From Butyrivibrio sp. (GTDB lineage: Bacteria; Bacillota; Clostridia; Lachnospirales; Lachnospiraceae), in the NCBI RefSeq assembly GCF_017433805.1, contig NZ_JAFRGN010000027.1:1-64000 (forward strand): a DNA stretch of 64,000 nt. The letters run 5' to 3'. The notes below the pieces were generated by a model. The model saw only the letters and a program-made list of their open reading frames with translations, was not told the origin of the DNA and made no database searches. Made by a program: the position numbers and the translations under genes. Positions 43,809 through 52,921 of this stretch are shown here, piece after piece (positions within the stretch are counted from its first letter, which is position 1; every line of letters begins with the position of its first letter).

Positions 43809-44213
43809 TTATTTGTATACCGGAAGCGTGTAATCATAGTCATTATCGGCATAATTGACGATTTGCCACTGTGATATTGTGTATTTATTTGATGAATTGA
43901 CGGAGTTGTTCCCAATATTTGACATTAACGCAATATCGAGCGATTGATTATCAGTTATAGGTATACTTTTCTTTATGACACCATTTTCTTCAGATGCCTC
44001 ATAACCAGAATTAACGGCTGCTATAAAGGCATATCCCTTGTGGCAGGCACTGTAGTAAGCACTTTGTCTTTCTGCCAGATTCTGGCTCAAATTATAATCT
44101 GCTTTGGAATTGACAAGTGTCAAGGTGGCAAAAGAAACAAGGCTTAACACTGTGAATATAAGGAGAATAGAGGCGCTGCCTACATTTATTCCCTTTTGCT
44201 TTTGTGTTTCCAT
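43809..44213 (-). CDS. PilX-like minor pilin candidate, last gene of the pilus-like operon
   Basis: This 134-residue protein has one N-terminal hydrophobic helix (about 11-34, SASILLIFTVLSLVSFATLTL). A polar domain with a coiled start (DYNLSQNLAERQSAYYSACHKG) follows, a layout seen in PilX/GspK-like minor pilins. No consensus prepilin cleavage Gly-Phe-x4-Glu is visible. It is 25 bp downstream of a pilin-like gene. The assignment comes from layout and context. Confidence 0.55.
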   Translation of the reverse strand: METQKQKGINVGSASILLIFTVLSLVSFATLTLVNSKADYNLSQNLAERQSAYYSACHKGYAFIAAVNSGYEASEENGVIKKSIPITDNQSLDIALMSNIGNNSVNSSNKYTISQWQIVNYADNDYDYTLPVYK

Positions 44214-44238
44214 ATCGTGGCCCTTCTCATTAAATCAT

Positions 44239-44778
44239 TTATTTACCAATATAAACATCTATTTTATTGCTAAAGATCACATCTTCAGAATCCTCCGGGA
44301 TTGTAAGATATTCCTCGCTTCGGTTCTTTATATCAATAATTGCGATATTACCTGCGATTGCATCTCCGTCCAAAAGAACTCCATAATCATTAACATCTGA
44401 ATATACGCTGGAAGCAAAATCTTTTTTGACATCAAGAATTGCTTCGTAGGCTGCATCACCCAGGGAATTATCAATTACTTCCCATTTTTCATTAAAGAAG
44501 ATTGTGATGGTGCCATCGCTTTCTTTTTCTCCGGCTGCAAGAAATGCGTCTGGATAAAGATTTTTGATCAGCACAATATTGCCATCACAGCCATAAAAGC
44601 TCTCTGACAGGTTCTGAGACCAAAGCAGTGCATTGTTCAGATTTTTGTCGTGGTCTGACAGACTGTGAGCTGATGCAAAGAGTCTCAGACAGATAGCACT
44701 TGCCAGGGAAAAGAAAAATATGGCTATTATGATTTCCATTAGAAATAAGCTGGATTTGGAGTGGGTAGTGGTGCTCAT
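44239..44778 (-). CDS. Prepilin-like protein
   Basis: A short polar N-terminus precedes SSLFLMEIIIAIFFFSLASAI, which matches the pilin helix with a conserved Glu at position +5-like spacing after the likely cleavage site (the site itself lacks the usual Gly-Phe). The rest is a 140-residue exported domain. It lies 14 bp after the DUF4860-like gene. It probably assembles in a pseudopilus or pilus tip; the peptidase that would process it is not in the window. Confidence 0.65.
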   Translation of the reverse strand: MSTTTHSKSSLFLMEIIIAIFFFSLASAICLRLFASAHSLSDHDKNLNNALLWSQNLSESFYGCDGNIVLIKNLYPDAFLAAGEKESDGTITIFFNEKWEVIDNSLGDAAYEAILDVKKDFASSVYSDVNDYGVLLDGDAIAGNIAIIDIKNRSEEYLTIPEDSEDVIFSNKIDVYIGK

Positions 44779-44792
44779 GTCATCCTTCTTCC

Positions 44793-45278
44793 TTATTTAC
44801 TGTGAATGGAGATAAAAACGGTTTCTTCGGAACCATCGTCTTCGGTTACTTTTGCCCTCAGGAGATTATCGTTTGTTTTTTCTACATCGAATGAGTGGAG
44901 CTTTAATATCTTTTGACCAGTCTGAGGATAGAAATTATTAAGATCGGCTCTGGCAAACAGCTCCATCAGATATCCATCATAGCTGTAAATATAAGTGTTA
45001 TATAGATCGCCGTTTACTGTTTCCTGGAAAACAAGTACGTTTGAGCCAAAGAGCTCCTGTACGAAGACATTACCTTCCAGATCAGACTGGCGGACTTTTT
45101 CAGTTATATAGGCAATCGATACTCTTTGGGCATAGTTTTCACTGGTCTGCTCCACGTTCTTTTTGTAGATACTTGCACCGATGGAAATGACAGTCAGTGC
45201 AGATATCAAAAATAGCAGCAGCAGACATATTACGAAAACAGTATCGATTACATGACGCTTGTCAGAACCAGGATTCAT
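44793..45278 (-). CDS. DUF4860-like pilus-operon protein
   Basis: The N-terminal HVIDTVFVICLLLLFLISALTV helix and IGASIYKK segment followed by a beta-rich exported domain fit the DUF4860 family, which in my knowledge occurs in clostridial type IV pilus/type II secretion-like operons. It starts 1 bp after the preceding gene's stop. No enzymatic motif is visible, and a minor pseudopilin role is likely. Confidence 0.65.
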   Translation of the reverse strand: MNPGSDKRHVIDTVFVICLLLLFLISALTVISIGASIYKKNVEQTSENYAQRVSIAYITEKVRQSDLEGNVFVQELFGSNVLVFQETVNGDLYNTYIYSYDGYLMELFARADLNNFYPQTGQKILKLHSFDVEKTNDNLLRAKVTEDDGSEETVFISIHSK

Positions 45279-45279
45279 A

Positions 45280-45627
45280 CTAGTTGTTCCTTATCTTGAT
45301 AACAGTTACATCCGGGTAAAGATTGGATGCTATAGGCATATATTCAACGAAAAAAGTAGTTTTATCGTAGGTCAGGCCGTAGTGATGCTCTAAGTAATCA
45401 ATGTTTGGAGGGTATCTGCCCTCAATGGCGTAGCACTGAACGATGTCTCGTGCAAGAGCGCTTTCCAGAGATTCCTGCTGTTTGCTGATGGAGCTCTTAC
45501 CTGTTGCATCTACAGCAAAGAAAAACAGCACAGCAATAGTGACGAAGATAGCAATGGAAATAAATCTGTATGCTCCGTCAGATAATCTGAATATTTGATT
45601 GCCCTTTTGCTCGAATCTGTTGCTCAT
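45280..45627 (-). CDS. Small pilin-like membrane protein
   Basis: The 115-residue protein has a charged cytoplasmic start, one helix (about 20-40, RFISIAIFVTIAVLFFFAV) and an outer domain with CYAIEGRYPPNIDYLEHHYGL. The GxYPP segment is common in pseudopilins of type II secretion-like systems. It follows gspF by 26 bp. The precise class is not recognised. Confidence 0.6.
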   Translation of the reverse strand: MSNRFEQKGNQIFRLSDGAYRFISIAIFVTIAVLFFFAVDATGKSSISKQQESLESALARDIVQCYAIEGRYPPNIDYLEHHYGLTYDKTTFFVEYMPIASNLYPDVTVIKIRNN

Positions 45628-45653
45628 ACGCTATACCTGCTAAAACAAAGGTT

Positions 45654-46709
45654 TTATCCGATAGTTGTCATGATACCCATAAGAGGCAGGATTACGGATA
45701 AAAGAATCATTCCTACGATGATGGACAAAACAATTACAAGTGTTGGCTCTAAAATGGCGATGAGAGAGTAGATCTTTCTCTCTGTTTCTTTTTCAAAACG
45801 GTCAGCTATCTGCTGCATTGCACTATCCATGGAACCGGATTTAAATCCAACTGAAACCATCTGTGAATAGAAGGATGAAAAGATATTTGACTTTGCCAGA
45901 GCTTCTGGGAAGCTGTCGCCCTCAATCAGAAGATTTCTGCAGTTCTCAATTTTTTCCTTCATTTCATTAGTTTCAACGAGCTTATTAACAAGAGAAAGGC
46001 CTTCATAGGTGTCCATTCCACTTGATAGAGTCAGAACCATACCACTTGCAAAGCGGGCACTTTCAAGATCCTGCATGAGCTTTTTGGTGATATGGAGCTT
46101 ACCAAGGAAGGACTTAAACAGGTCTTTTCCCTTTGTTGTACTTGTGAAAAAGATAAACAGAAGGGCGATGACTGCAAGAAGGATCACCATGATGATTGAA
46201 TATCTGTTGAGCAGATTTCCGAAGTCAAGAAGCGACTGTGAAAAACCACTCATGTTAGTTCCAAGCTGCGCAAATACCTGCTCAAAAATAGGAAGAACCT
46301 TGGTGATGAGAACTACAACAACCACAAGCATCATAAATACCATGATAAGTGGGTAGCTGACAGCACTTTTTATGCTGGAGCTGATATTTTCCTCTCGCTC
46401 ATAGTATTCTGCAAGTGAGTTCATAACTGTATCAAGGCTTCCCGATTCTTCACCGATTGTCACCATGTGGATCAGATATTCAGGGAAAGCACCGCTCATC
46501 TCAAGAGCTATATGGAATTTTTCACCGCTCATCAGGACCTGGCTGATTGAGTCAAGGAGTTTCTGAGCAGATGAATCATGCGTATCCTGCTTTAGAATCT
46601 CAATTCCTTCTGCAGGGGAAATGCCGGCTTTTATCAAGAGCGACATCTGTCTGCAAAAACTTGAGATTTCATAATTTGATAAGTGAACAACTGAGCTTTT
46701 CTTGATCAT
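45654..46709 (-). CDS. Type II secretion/type IV pilus inner-membrane protein GspF/PilC-like
   Basis: It is 351 residues long with two homologous cytoplasmic four-helix domains (FCRQMSLLIKAGISPAEGIEIL near 15 and ARFASGMVLTLSSGMDTYEGL near 220). Each is followed by a GSMD/GSLD-type turn, and there are three membrane helices (about 125-148, 172-195, 325-348). This is the platform that couples an assembly ATPase to pilus growth. In this operon no GspE/PilB ATPase is seen, which is odd. It is followed by four pilin-like genes. Confidence 0.92.
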   Translation of the reverse strand: MIKKSSVVHLSNYEISSFCRQMSLLIKAGISPAEGIEILKQDTHDSSAQKLLDSISQVLMSGEKFHIALEMSGAFPEYLIHMVTIGEESGSLDTVMNSLAEYYEREENISSSIKSAVSYPLIMVFMMLVVVVVLITKVLPIFEQVFAQLGTNMSGFSQSLLDFGNLLNRYSIIMVILLAVIALLFIFFTSTTKGKDLFKSFLGKLHITKKLMQDLESARFASGMVLTLSSGMDTYEGLSLVNKLVETNEMKEKIENCRNLLIEGDSFPEALAKSNIFSSFYSQMVSVGFKSGSMDSAMQQIADRFEKETERKIYSLIAILEPTLVIVLSIIVGMILLSVILPLMGIMTTIG

Positions 46710-46729
46710 ATGACACCTTTCTCAAATGA

Positions 46730-47773
46730 TTAGTAGATATACTTAACAGAATAATTCTCACCGTCTCCAATAAATTCCTGAAGAGACTTTTCTTCAGTGT
46801 TGGAGGCAAAAGTGGGATCCATCAGCGACCATTCTTTTCCATCAAACTGGATCATTCCATTAACCCAGCCAATATCAGTTATGTATGTGCTGATCCATGC
46901 GTGGTAAGCAGTTCCTGCGTAGCCGATTTCCATTCGGGTAGGTATTCGCTGGCTTCGTAGCATGCTGCACATTAGAGCGGAGTAGTCGAGGCAGATACCT
47001 GTTTTGGTAGAAAGAACTTCATCCACATCAGGAAGATAGCCACTTTGAACAGTTTCAGCCTCTTCGTAGTCATATTTGATGTTGTCGATCATGAAGTTGT
47101 AGACTTCGGAGACAACGTCCAGATCATTGTTGCAAGGATAGGCCAGATCGGCAGCTTTTTTTACCGCATTGCTCTCCGCTGAGAAGGTGCAGTACTGATT
47201 AGGATAAAGAAATGGACCAAACTCATTGGCTATCTGAACATCCAGTAGTTGGGAGAAAACAGTTGTGTACTGGGTTCCTTCAAGCTGCTCAAATACATTG
47301 ACCATATATTCACCGTTGCCAAACTGCAAAGGGAAAACTTCGTTAGTGGGATTACCGACTGTCAGGTTGTAGGTATAGGTGATACTGTTAGGGCCTGTGA
47401 TCTGAAGCTTAACCTTGCCAGAGGAGCCGGTATACTTGATGACAAGATAGCCTTCCGAAATATTGGAAGCATCAAGGCTGGCATATTCGTTTTCATAGAC
47501 TGTAACACCCGAAGCTTCCGGGACAAGACAAACAGAGGTGTTGTCGCGACTTCCTTTTTCACGTGGAGCGGCAGGAGCTTCTTCCTTGGCTGGCTCTTCT
47601 GCGGCGGAAGGCTTAGTCTTAGTGGAAACAGAGTCTTTTTCACCCGCAGAACCGCATGAACAAAGAGAAAACGCGGTAATACCTACTATTAACAAAAGAG
47701 ATAGTTTTTTTCTTAAGATTTTTTGCATACGCACTTTTTTCCGAAGGTGCAGGTCAAACCTGCTACTTATCAT
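46730..47773 (-). CDS. Lipoprotein with transglutaminase-like (papain-fold) domain
   Basis: The signal peptide ends in a lipobox SLCSC-GSAG, so the protein is probably membrane-tethered outside. After a Pro/Glu/Lys-rich linker and a beta domain, residues about 215-345 form a transglutaminase-like core with the triad Cys in TGICLDYSAL, His in AYHAW and Asp in LMDPTF. Such bacterial domains usually act as proteases or cross-linkers. ATG 47773 overlaps the previous stop (ATGA), but the internal ATG 47728 also gives a complete signal peptide. It lies between a GGDEF-like gene and gspF. Confidence 0.85.
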   Translation of the reverse strand: MISSRFDLHLRKKVRMQKILRKKLSLLLIVGITAFSLCSCGSAGEKDSVSTKTKPSAAEEPAKEEAPAAPREKGSRDNTSVCLVPEASGVTVYENEYASLDASNISEGYLVIKYTGSSGKVKLQITGPNSITYTYNLTVGNPTNEVFPLQFGNGEYMVNVFEQLEGTQYTTVFSQLLDVQIANEFGPFLYPNQYCTFSAESNAVKKAADLAYPCNNDLDVVSEVYNFMIDNIKYDYEEAETVQSGYLPDVDEVLSTKTGICLDYSALMCSMLRSQRIPTRMEIGYAGTAYHAWISTYITDIGWVNGMIQFDGKEWSLMDPTFASNTEEKSLQEFIGDGENYSVKYIY

Positions 47774-48510
47774 GACAAAATCTGTGGAACCGCTCTTAGT
47801 CTTTTATATCCAAGAGAAATGAGTTCGGATATCTTTTCCTTGTGCTCATCATGATTGAGAGCTTTGGAATAGGCTATTTCCAGAGGGTCACCCACATTCA
47901 TTTCGTTGTAGCCGTGAATTCTTTTGGTGAGATCCATCAGGAACATCTCGAGCTTGGTGCTGTCACAGTTCTCCATCATTACTACGAACTCGTTTCCACC
48001 GTTTCTTCCAACGTAGCCATATTCCTGACTGACATCCTCGAGTATCGAACTAAACTCAGCAATGAGGAAATTTCCGTTGTTGTGGCTCTTATCCTTATTT
48101 ATAGCCACGAGGTTATTGATCTTTAGTAAAAGAAATCCAGCGCCAGGTAGTAGTTCGGGACTATTGAAGTTATCGAAGAGAAGATCGCAGCTATATCTGT
48201 TAGGAATACCCGTCAGCTTATCAATGTAAGCAAGACGATTTAATTTTTTTCCTATAGATATAGTTCTGTGAAGAATATAGAAGTCAATTATTATTGAGAT
48301 GAGAAAAAACAAAATGCAGAAGCCCATGATTATGAATATGGTTGGGGCAGGAGCACCCTCCAGATTCTCAAACTGGGATCTTTCTACAAAGAAGGTAAAG
48401 GTCATCACGACAGTAAGCATGATGACTATCACCATAGATACTATTTTATAGATAATAATAGAGCCATATATTCTGGATCTTTTGCTCTTATCAGGATAAT
48501 CGGATTTCAT
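47770..48510 (-). CDS. Membrane protein with degenerate GGDEF domain
   Basis: Two N-terminal membrane helices (about 17-42 and 55-80) precede a GGDEF-type fold. The fold is recognisable in LAYIDKLTGIPNRYSCD and RNGGNEFVVMM, but the signature is GGNEF, and the metal-binding Asp segment (normally D-x-D-N-F) reads KINNL. Loss of these acids suggests it does not make cyclic-di-GMP and acts as a scaffold or sensor. It is the first gene of the pilus-like operon and is coupled by 4-bp overlap to the next. Function is inferred from context. Confidence 0.82.
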   Translation of the reverse strand: MKSDYPDKSKRSRIYGSIIIYKIVSMVIVIMLTVVMTFTFFVERSQFENLEGAPAPTIFIIMGFCILFFLISIIIDFYILHRTISIGKKLNRLAYIDKLTGIPNRYSCDLLFDNFNSPELLPGAGFLLLKINNLVAINKDKSHNNGNFLIAEFSSILEDVSQEYGYVGRNGGNEFVVMMENCDSTKLEMFLMDLTKRIHGYNEMNVGDPLEIAYSKALNHDEHKEKISELISLGYKRLRAVPQILS

Positions 48511-48596
48511 CAGTTGACCTCCGGACTAATTGGCTTATATGAATATATACGAAATTATTATACTATATTTAGTTAATTTTGGCTAAAGGCCATTTT

Positions 48597-49433
48597 TTAA
48601 AGTGGATTGGCTAAAGGCTCTCTTTTATCAAAAGTGTAGTAGGAATCAAAGCCGCAGTTAAGAGCAATTTCGCGGGCTTTATCAAAGCAGCCTGCAACTT
48701 CCTCAGGATTATGGGCATCTGAGCCAAAGGTTATGATCCTTCCACCCAATTCATTAAATCTTTTTAAAATTTCTGAGTTAGGATTTGGCTGACTACCTCC
48801 CCTTGTAAGAGACTTGGTGTTGAGGTCAAGGCCCTTACCATTTTCTGCAAGACAGGTGAGTATGGCGTCAATCTCATCCTTATATTTGTTATAGGAATAT
48901 CCAGCACCTTTTGTTGGAGTGTAGCGGACAATATAGTCAAGGTGTCCCAGAACATCAAAGTCAGTAAATGCTTTGATATTCTCAAGGGTAGCAACAAAAT
49001 AGCGGCGAATGATATCCTCCTCATCGCGTCCTTCCCACATGTCAGGGTAAAAAGGGTCTGCGTGGTCGAGAAGGTGGATTGAGCCAATGACAAAATCAAA
49101 ATTATTATCCGCAAGGATCTGAGTATTTTCTTTTACTATCTGAGTCTGAAGGCCAAGCTCTATTCCATATTTGATAGAAATCTTTTCTTTATATTCTTCT
49201 TTATAGGAAAAAAGTTCTCTTGTATAAGATGGAATATCTAATGTAAAAGTTCCCTCGGGAACACTTTCAGTTATTGGAAAATCCAAATCCATATGTTCGG
49301 TAAAACATATTTCTGAAAGGCTGCATGAAATGGCGCTTTCAATCATGTCTTTCATGGGGGCTGTAGAATCTCCCGAATTATGAGTATGCATATGGTAATC
49401 AGATGGTAGTAATTTCCTAGTCATAAACTTCAC
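48597..49433 (-). CDS. PHP-domain phosphatase, histidinol-phosphatase (HisJ/HisK) family
   Basis: PHP metal-binding motifs are in order: DYHMHTHNS (about 12-20), FTEHMDL, GIELGLQ, GSIHLLD, LGHLDYI and FGSDAHNP. These bind a trinuclear metal centre. Length 278 fits histidinol-phosphate phosphatase, the eighth step of histidine synthesis, but no his genes are nearby, and other PHP phosphoesterases look alike. It is transcribed separately, upstream of the pilus-like operon on the same strand. Confidence 0.85.
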   Translation of the reverse strand: MKFMTRKLLPSDYHMHTHNSGDSTAPMKDMIESAISCSLSEICFTEHMDLDFPITESVPEGTFTLDIPSYTRELFSYKEEYKEKISIKYGIELGLQTQIVKENTQILADNNFDFVIGSIHLLDHADPFYPDMWEGRDEEDIIRRYFVATLENIKAFTDFDVLGHLDYIVRYTPTKGAGYSYNKYKDEIDAILTCLAENGKGLDLNTKSLTRGGSQPNPNSEILKRFNELGGRIITFGSDAHNPEEVAGCFDKAREIALNCGFDSYYTFDKREPLANPL

Positions 49434-49474
49434 CTCGCAAAATTAATAATATCATGTTTTTTATATATTCTTAC

Positions 49475-49503
49475 TTGATTTATAGCAGAAAGTCTATTAG
49501 AAT
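49475..49503 (+). promoter_or_regulatory. Candidate promoter of gap
   Basis: TTGATT at 49475-49480, 17 bp, TAGAAT at 49498-49503. Downstream in the leader, TGATAA-N4-TTATCA and GTTGCTG...CAGCAA can form nested hairpins, and TTTTAGGAGGA is the ribosome site. Confidence 0.5.
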
Positions 49504-49585
49504 TAGAGTTGCTGATAAAAAATTATCAATTCAAATGATATAGTAACAGCAATCAATATAAAATTCATTTTAGGAGGAACTTAAA

Positions 49586-50617
49586 ATGGCAGTAAAAGTT
49601 GCAATTAATGGTTTTGGCCGTATTGGTCGTCTTGCATTCAGACAGATGTTCGGTGCAGAAGGCTACGAAGTAGTAGCTATCAATGATTTGACAAGCCCTA
49701 AGATGCTTGCTCATCTTCTTAAGTACGATTCATCACAGGGACGTTACGTAGAAGTAGGTCACGAGGATGACGTTACAGCTGATGACGAGGCTGGCACAAT
49801 CACAGTAAAGGGTAAGACAATCAAGATCTACAAAGAGCCTGATGCTAATAACTGCCCATGGGGAGAGCTTGGCGTAGACGTAGTTCTCGAGTGCTCAGGA
49901 TTCTACACATCAAAGGAGAAGGCACAGGCACACATCAACGCTGGTGCTAAGAAGGTTGTTATTTCAGCTCCTGCTGGAAACGATCTTCCTACAATCGTTT
50001 ACAACGTAAACCACAAGACACTTACAAAGGACGACAAGATCATTTCTGCTGCTTCTTGCACAACAAACTGCCTTGCACCTATGGCTAAGGCTCTTAATGA
50101 TTACGCTCCAATCCAGTCAGGTATCATGTGCACAATCCACGCTTACACAGGTGACCAGATGATCCTTGATGGACCACAGAGAAAGGGCGATCTTAGAAGA
50201 TCACGTGCTGGTGCTGTAAACATCGTTCCTAACTCAACAGGTGCTGCAAAGGCTATCGGCCTTGTTATCCCTGAGCTTAACGGAAAGCTTATCGGCGCTG
50301 CTCAGCGTGTTCCTACACCTACAGGATCAACAACACTTCTTTTCGCTGTAGTTAAGAAGGCTGACGTTACTAAGGAAGCTGTTAACGCAGCTATGAAGGC
50401 AGCAGCTACAGAGTCATTCGGATACAACACAGACGAGATCGTTTCATCTGATATCGTTGGTATGAGATTCGGTTCACTCTTCGATGCTACTCAGACTCTT
50501 GTAAACAAGGTTGATGACGATACATACGAAGTACAGGTTGTTTCATGGTATGACAACGAGAACTCATACACATCACAGATGGTTAGAACAATTAAGTACT
50601 TTGCAGAGCTTGGTTGA
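49586..50617 (+). CDS. gap: Glyceraldehyde-3-phosphate dehydrogenase
   Basis: Oxidative phosphorylation of glyceraldehyde-3-phosphate with NAD. The nucleotide-binding [13 protein letters not shown] is at residues 7-19. The catalytic Cys lies in [12 protein letters not shown] (about 155), with the catalytic His in [10 protein letters not shown]. Length 343 is normal. Codon choice is strongly biased, like that of pgk and tpiA, as expected for a highly expressed gene. It has its own promoter and leader; pgk follows after a palindromic hairpin, so they may be transcribed together with attenuation. Confidence 0.98.
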   Translation: MAVKVAINGFGRIGRLAFRQMFGAEGYEVVAINDLTSPKMLAHLLKYDSSQGRYVEVGHEDDVTADDEAGTITVKGKTIKIYKEPDANNCPWGELGVDVVLECSGFYTSKEKAQAHINAGAKKVVISAPAGNDLPTIVYNVNHKTLTKDDKIISAASCTTNCLAPMAKALNDYAPIQSGIMCTIHAYTGDQMILDGPQRKGDLRRSRAGAVNIVPNSTGAAKAIGLVIPELNGKLIGAAQRVPTPTGSTTLLFAVVKKADVTKEAVNAAMKAAATESFGYNTDEIVSSDIVGMRFGSLFDATQTLVNKVDDDTYEVQVVSWYDNENSYTSQMVRTIKYFAELG

Positions 50618-50648
50618 TTAACCTCTAATATCAAATAGACTTTTGATG

Positions 50649-50678
50649 AGGTCCGGTCCATATGGACCGGACCTTATT
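50649..50678 (+). terminator. Palindromic hairpin between gap and pgk
   Basis: A perfect 26-bp palindrome (50649-50674, AGGTCCGGTCCA and its complement) is followed by TATTTCTTT. The T run is interrupted, so it may terminate only partly or act as an RNA processing or stabilising element between gap and pgk. Confidence 0.65.
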
Positions 50679-50711
50679 TCTTTCAAACAAAAATCCCAGG
50701 AGGAAAAAAAT

Positions 50712-51950
50712 ATGGCACTTAATAAGAAGTCCGTAGATGACATCAATGTAAAAGGCAGACGCGTACTTGTTCGTTGCGATTTCAACGTACCTCTTAAGAA
50801 CGGCGAGATCACAGACGAGACAAGAATTGTAGCTGCTCTTCCTACAATCAAGAAGCTCGTTAAGGATGGTGGTAAGGTTATCCTTTGCTCACACCTTGGA
50901 AAGGTTAAGAATGGCCCTAACGAGGGAGAATCTCTTGGACCAGTTGCTAAGAGACTTTCAGAGAAGCTTGGCAAGGACGTTAAGTTCATCGACGATTACA
51001 GCGTAACAGGCGCTGCTGCTACAGGTGCAGTAGAGGCTATGAAGGAAGGAGACGTTATCCTTCTTCAGAATACTCGTTTCAGAGGCAAAGAGGAGACTAA
51101 GCCTGAAGAGGCTGGTGAGGCTTTTGCAAAAGAGCTTGCTGATCTTGCTGATGACTATGTATGCGACGCTTTCGGTTCAGCTCACAGAGCACACGCTTCT
51201 GTTGCAGTTGTAACTAAGTATATCAAGGAAAAAGGCGGCAACAATGCAGTTGGTTACCTTATGCAGAAGGAAATCGACTTCCTTGGAAACGCAGTTGAGA
51301 ATCCAGTTAGACCTTTCGTAGCTATTCTTGGTGGCGCTAAGGTTGCTGATAAGCTCAACGTTATCAACACACTTCTTGACAAGTGCGACACTCTTATCAT
51401 CGGTGGTGGTATGGCTTACACATTCCTTAAGGCTAAGGGATATGAAGTTGGTAAGTCACTCCTTGATGAGACTAAGGTTGATTACTGTAAGGAAATGATG
51501 GAAAAGGCTGAGAAGGCTGGCAAGCAGCTCCTTCTTCCTGTTGATACAGTATGTATCGATTCTTTCCCAGATCCTATCGACAACCCTAACATCACAACAA
51601 CAATCGTTGATGCTGATAAGATCCCTGCTGACAAAGAGGGTGCTGATATCGGACCTAAGACAATCGAGCTTTACTCTGAGGCAGTTAAGTCTGCTAAGAC
51701 AGTAGTTTGGAACGGACCTATGGGCGTATTCGAGAACCCAGTTCTTGCAAACGGTACAAAGGAAGTTGCTAAGGCTCTTTCAGTTACAGCAGCAACAACA
51801 ATCATCGGTGGTGGTGATAGTGCAGCAGCTGTTAACCAGCTCGGCTATGCTGATAAGATGAGCCACATCTCAACAGGTGGTGGTGCTTCTCTTGAGTTCC
51901 TTGAGGGCAGGAAGCTTCCTGGTGTTTACGCAGCTGATGACAGAGCGTAA
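50712..51950 (+). CDS. pgk: Phosphoglycerate kinase
   Basis: It makes ATP from 1,3-bisphosphoglycerate. Motifs seen: [14 protein letters not shown] near residue 19, the RIVAALPTI substrate region, LLQNTRF, and the nucleotide-binding [13 protein letters not shown] near 365. Start ATG 50712 (behind CAGGAGG) gives 412 residues; an upstream in-frame ATG at 50643 lies in the intergenic palindrome and is rejected. It sits between gap and tpiA. Confidence 0.97.
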   Translation: MALNKKSVDDINVKGRRVLVRCDFNVPLKNGEITDETRIVAALPTIKKLVKDGGKVILCSHLGKVKNGPNEGESLGPVAKRLSEKLGKDVKFIDDYSVTGAAATGAVEAMKEGDVILLQNTRFRGKEETKPEEAGEAFAKELADLADDYVCDAFGSAHRAHASVAVVTKYIKEKGGNNAVGYLMQKEIDFLGNAVENPVRPFVAILGGAKVADKLNVINTLLDKCDTLIIGGGMAYTFLKAKGYEVGKSLLDETKVDYCKEMMEKAEKAGKQLLLPVDTVCIDSFPDPIDNPNITTTIVDADKIPADKEGADIGPKTIELYSEAVKSAKTVVWNGPMGVFENPVLANGTKEVAKALSVTAATTIIGGGDSAAAVNQLGYADKMSHISTGGGASLEFLEGRKLPGVYAADDRA

Positions 51951-52123
51951 TATGTGAGTCAAAGTGGCGACATTTCTGCTTGCAGAGAATGGCGCAACCT
52001 TGACGAATAAACCGGTTGAGCAATATCCCGTGCAATGCACGGAATAGATATTGCGAAAGCGGTAGGATTTCGAGAGCGAAGCGAAGAAATCCGTATTCGC
52101 TCAATGACGAGAGGAGATTAGTA
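51951..52123 (+). ncRNA. Structured intergenic element between pgk and tpiA
   Basis: Three helices can form a three-way junction: TTGAGC (52016-52021) with GCTCAA (52099-52104), GCAATATC-CCGTGCA (52020-52034) with its complement ending 52054, and GGATTTC (52065-52071) with GAAATCC (52086-52092). The last helix encloses GAGAGCGAAGCGAA. It may be a dispersed repeat or a regulatory RNA element of tpiA, whose ribosome site GAGGAG follows at 52111-52116. No known RNA class is recognised. Confidence 0.4.
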
Positions 52124-52870
52124 ATGGCAAGAAGACGTATTATCGCCGGTAACTGGAAGATGAACAAGACTCCCAGCGAGGCAGTAGCTCTTTGCGCAGA
52201 GCTTAAAGACTTAGTTAAGAACGATGCTGTAGACGTAGTATACTGCGTACCAGCTATCGATATTGTTCCTGTAGTAGAGGCTGTTAAGGGCACAAACGTA
52301 CACGTTGGTGCTGAGAACTTCTACATCGAGGACAAGGGAGCTTTCACAGGCGAGATTTCAGCTCCTATGCTCAAGGATGCTGGTGTTGAGTATATCATCA
52401 TCGGACATTCAGAGAGAAGAGATATCTTCGGTGAGAACGATATCCTTATCAATCAGAAGGTTAAGAAGGCATTTGCTTCTGGCCTTAAGCCAATCCTTTG
52501 CTGTGGCGAGTCACCTACACTTCGTAAGGCTGGCACATACAAGGAGTGGATCGAGAGACAGATTACATGGGATCTTGATGGCGTAACAGCTGATCAGGTT
52601 AAAGAACTTGTAATCGCATATGAGCCAATCTGGGCTATCGGAACAGGTGAGACAGCTACAGCTGATCAGGCTGAAGAAGTTTGTGCACTTATCCGTGAGC
52701 TTATTGCTAAGCTTTATGATCAGGCTACAGCTGATGCAGTTCGCATCCAGTACGGCGGATCAATGAACGCTGGTAACGCAGCAGAGCTTCTTTCAAAGGC
52801 TAACATCGACGGTGGACTTATCGGCGGCGCTAGCTTGAAGCCAGACTTCGGCCAGATCGTTAATGCTTAA
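52124..52870 (+). CDS. tpiA: Triosephosphate isomerase
   Basis: It interconverts dihydroxyacetone phosphate and glyceraldehyde-3-phosphate. GNWKMNK (about 9-15) carries the catalytic Lys, the catalytic His is in IIIGHSERR (about 93-101), and [11 protein letters not shown] (about 165-175) carries the catalytic Glu before the flexible loop. Start 52124 behind GAGGAG gives 248 residues; an in-frame ATG at 52016 is inside the structured element. Last of the glycolytic trio. Confidence 0.98.
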   Translation: MARRRIIAGNWKMNKTPSEAVALCAELKDLVKNDAVDVVYCVPAIDIVPVVEAVKGTNVHVGAENFYIEDKGAFTGEISAPMLKDAGVEYIIIGHSERRDIFGENDILINQKVKKAFASGLKPILCCGESPTLRKAGTYKEWIERQITWDLDGVTADQVKELVIAYEPIWAIGTGETATADQAEEVCALIRELIAKLYDQATADAVRIQYGGSMNAGNAAELLSKANIDGGLIGGASLKPDFGQIVNA

Positions 52871-52881
52871 TTAAATGTGTG

Positions 52882-52911
52882 GGCCCTCTGCCTAGGCAGG
52901 GGGCCTTTTTT
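52882..52911 (+). terminator. Strong terminator after tpiA
   Basis: GGCCCTCTGCC (52882-52892) pairs with GGCAGGGGGCC (52895-52905), with one G-U pair and a minimal loop, followed by a T run. The kinase gene starts only 11 bp later, so its expression depends on read-through or an unseen promoter. Confidence 0.88.
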
Positions 52912-52921
52912 AGGAGTTATT

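Noticed and set aside
52016-52123. N-terminal extension of tpiA
   Set aside because: The frame runs through the structured intergenic element, and the family N-terminus and ribosome site fix the start at 52124.
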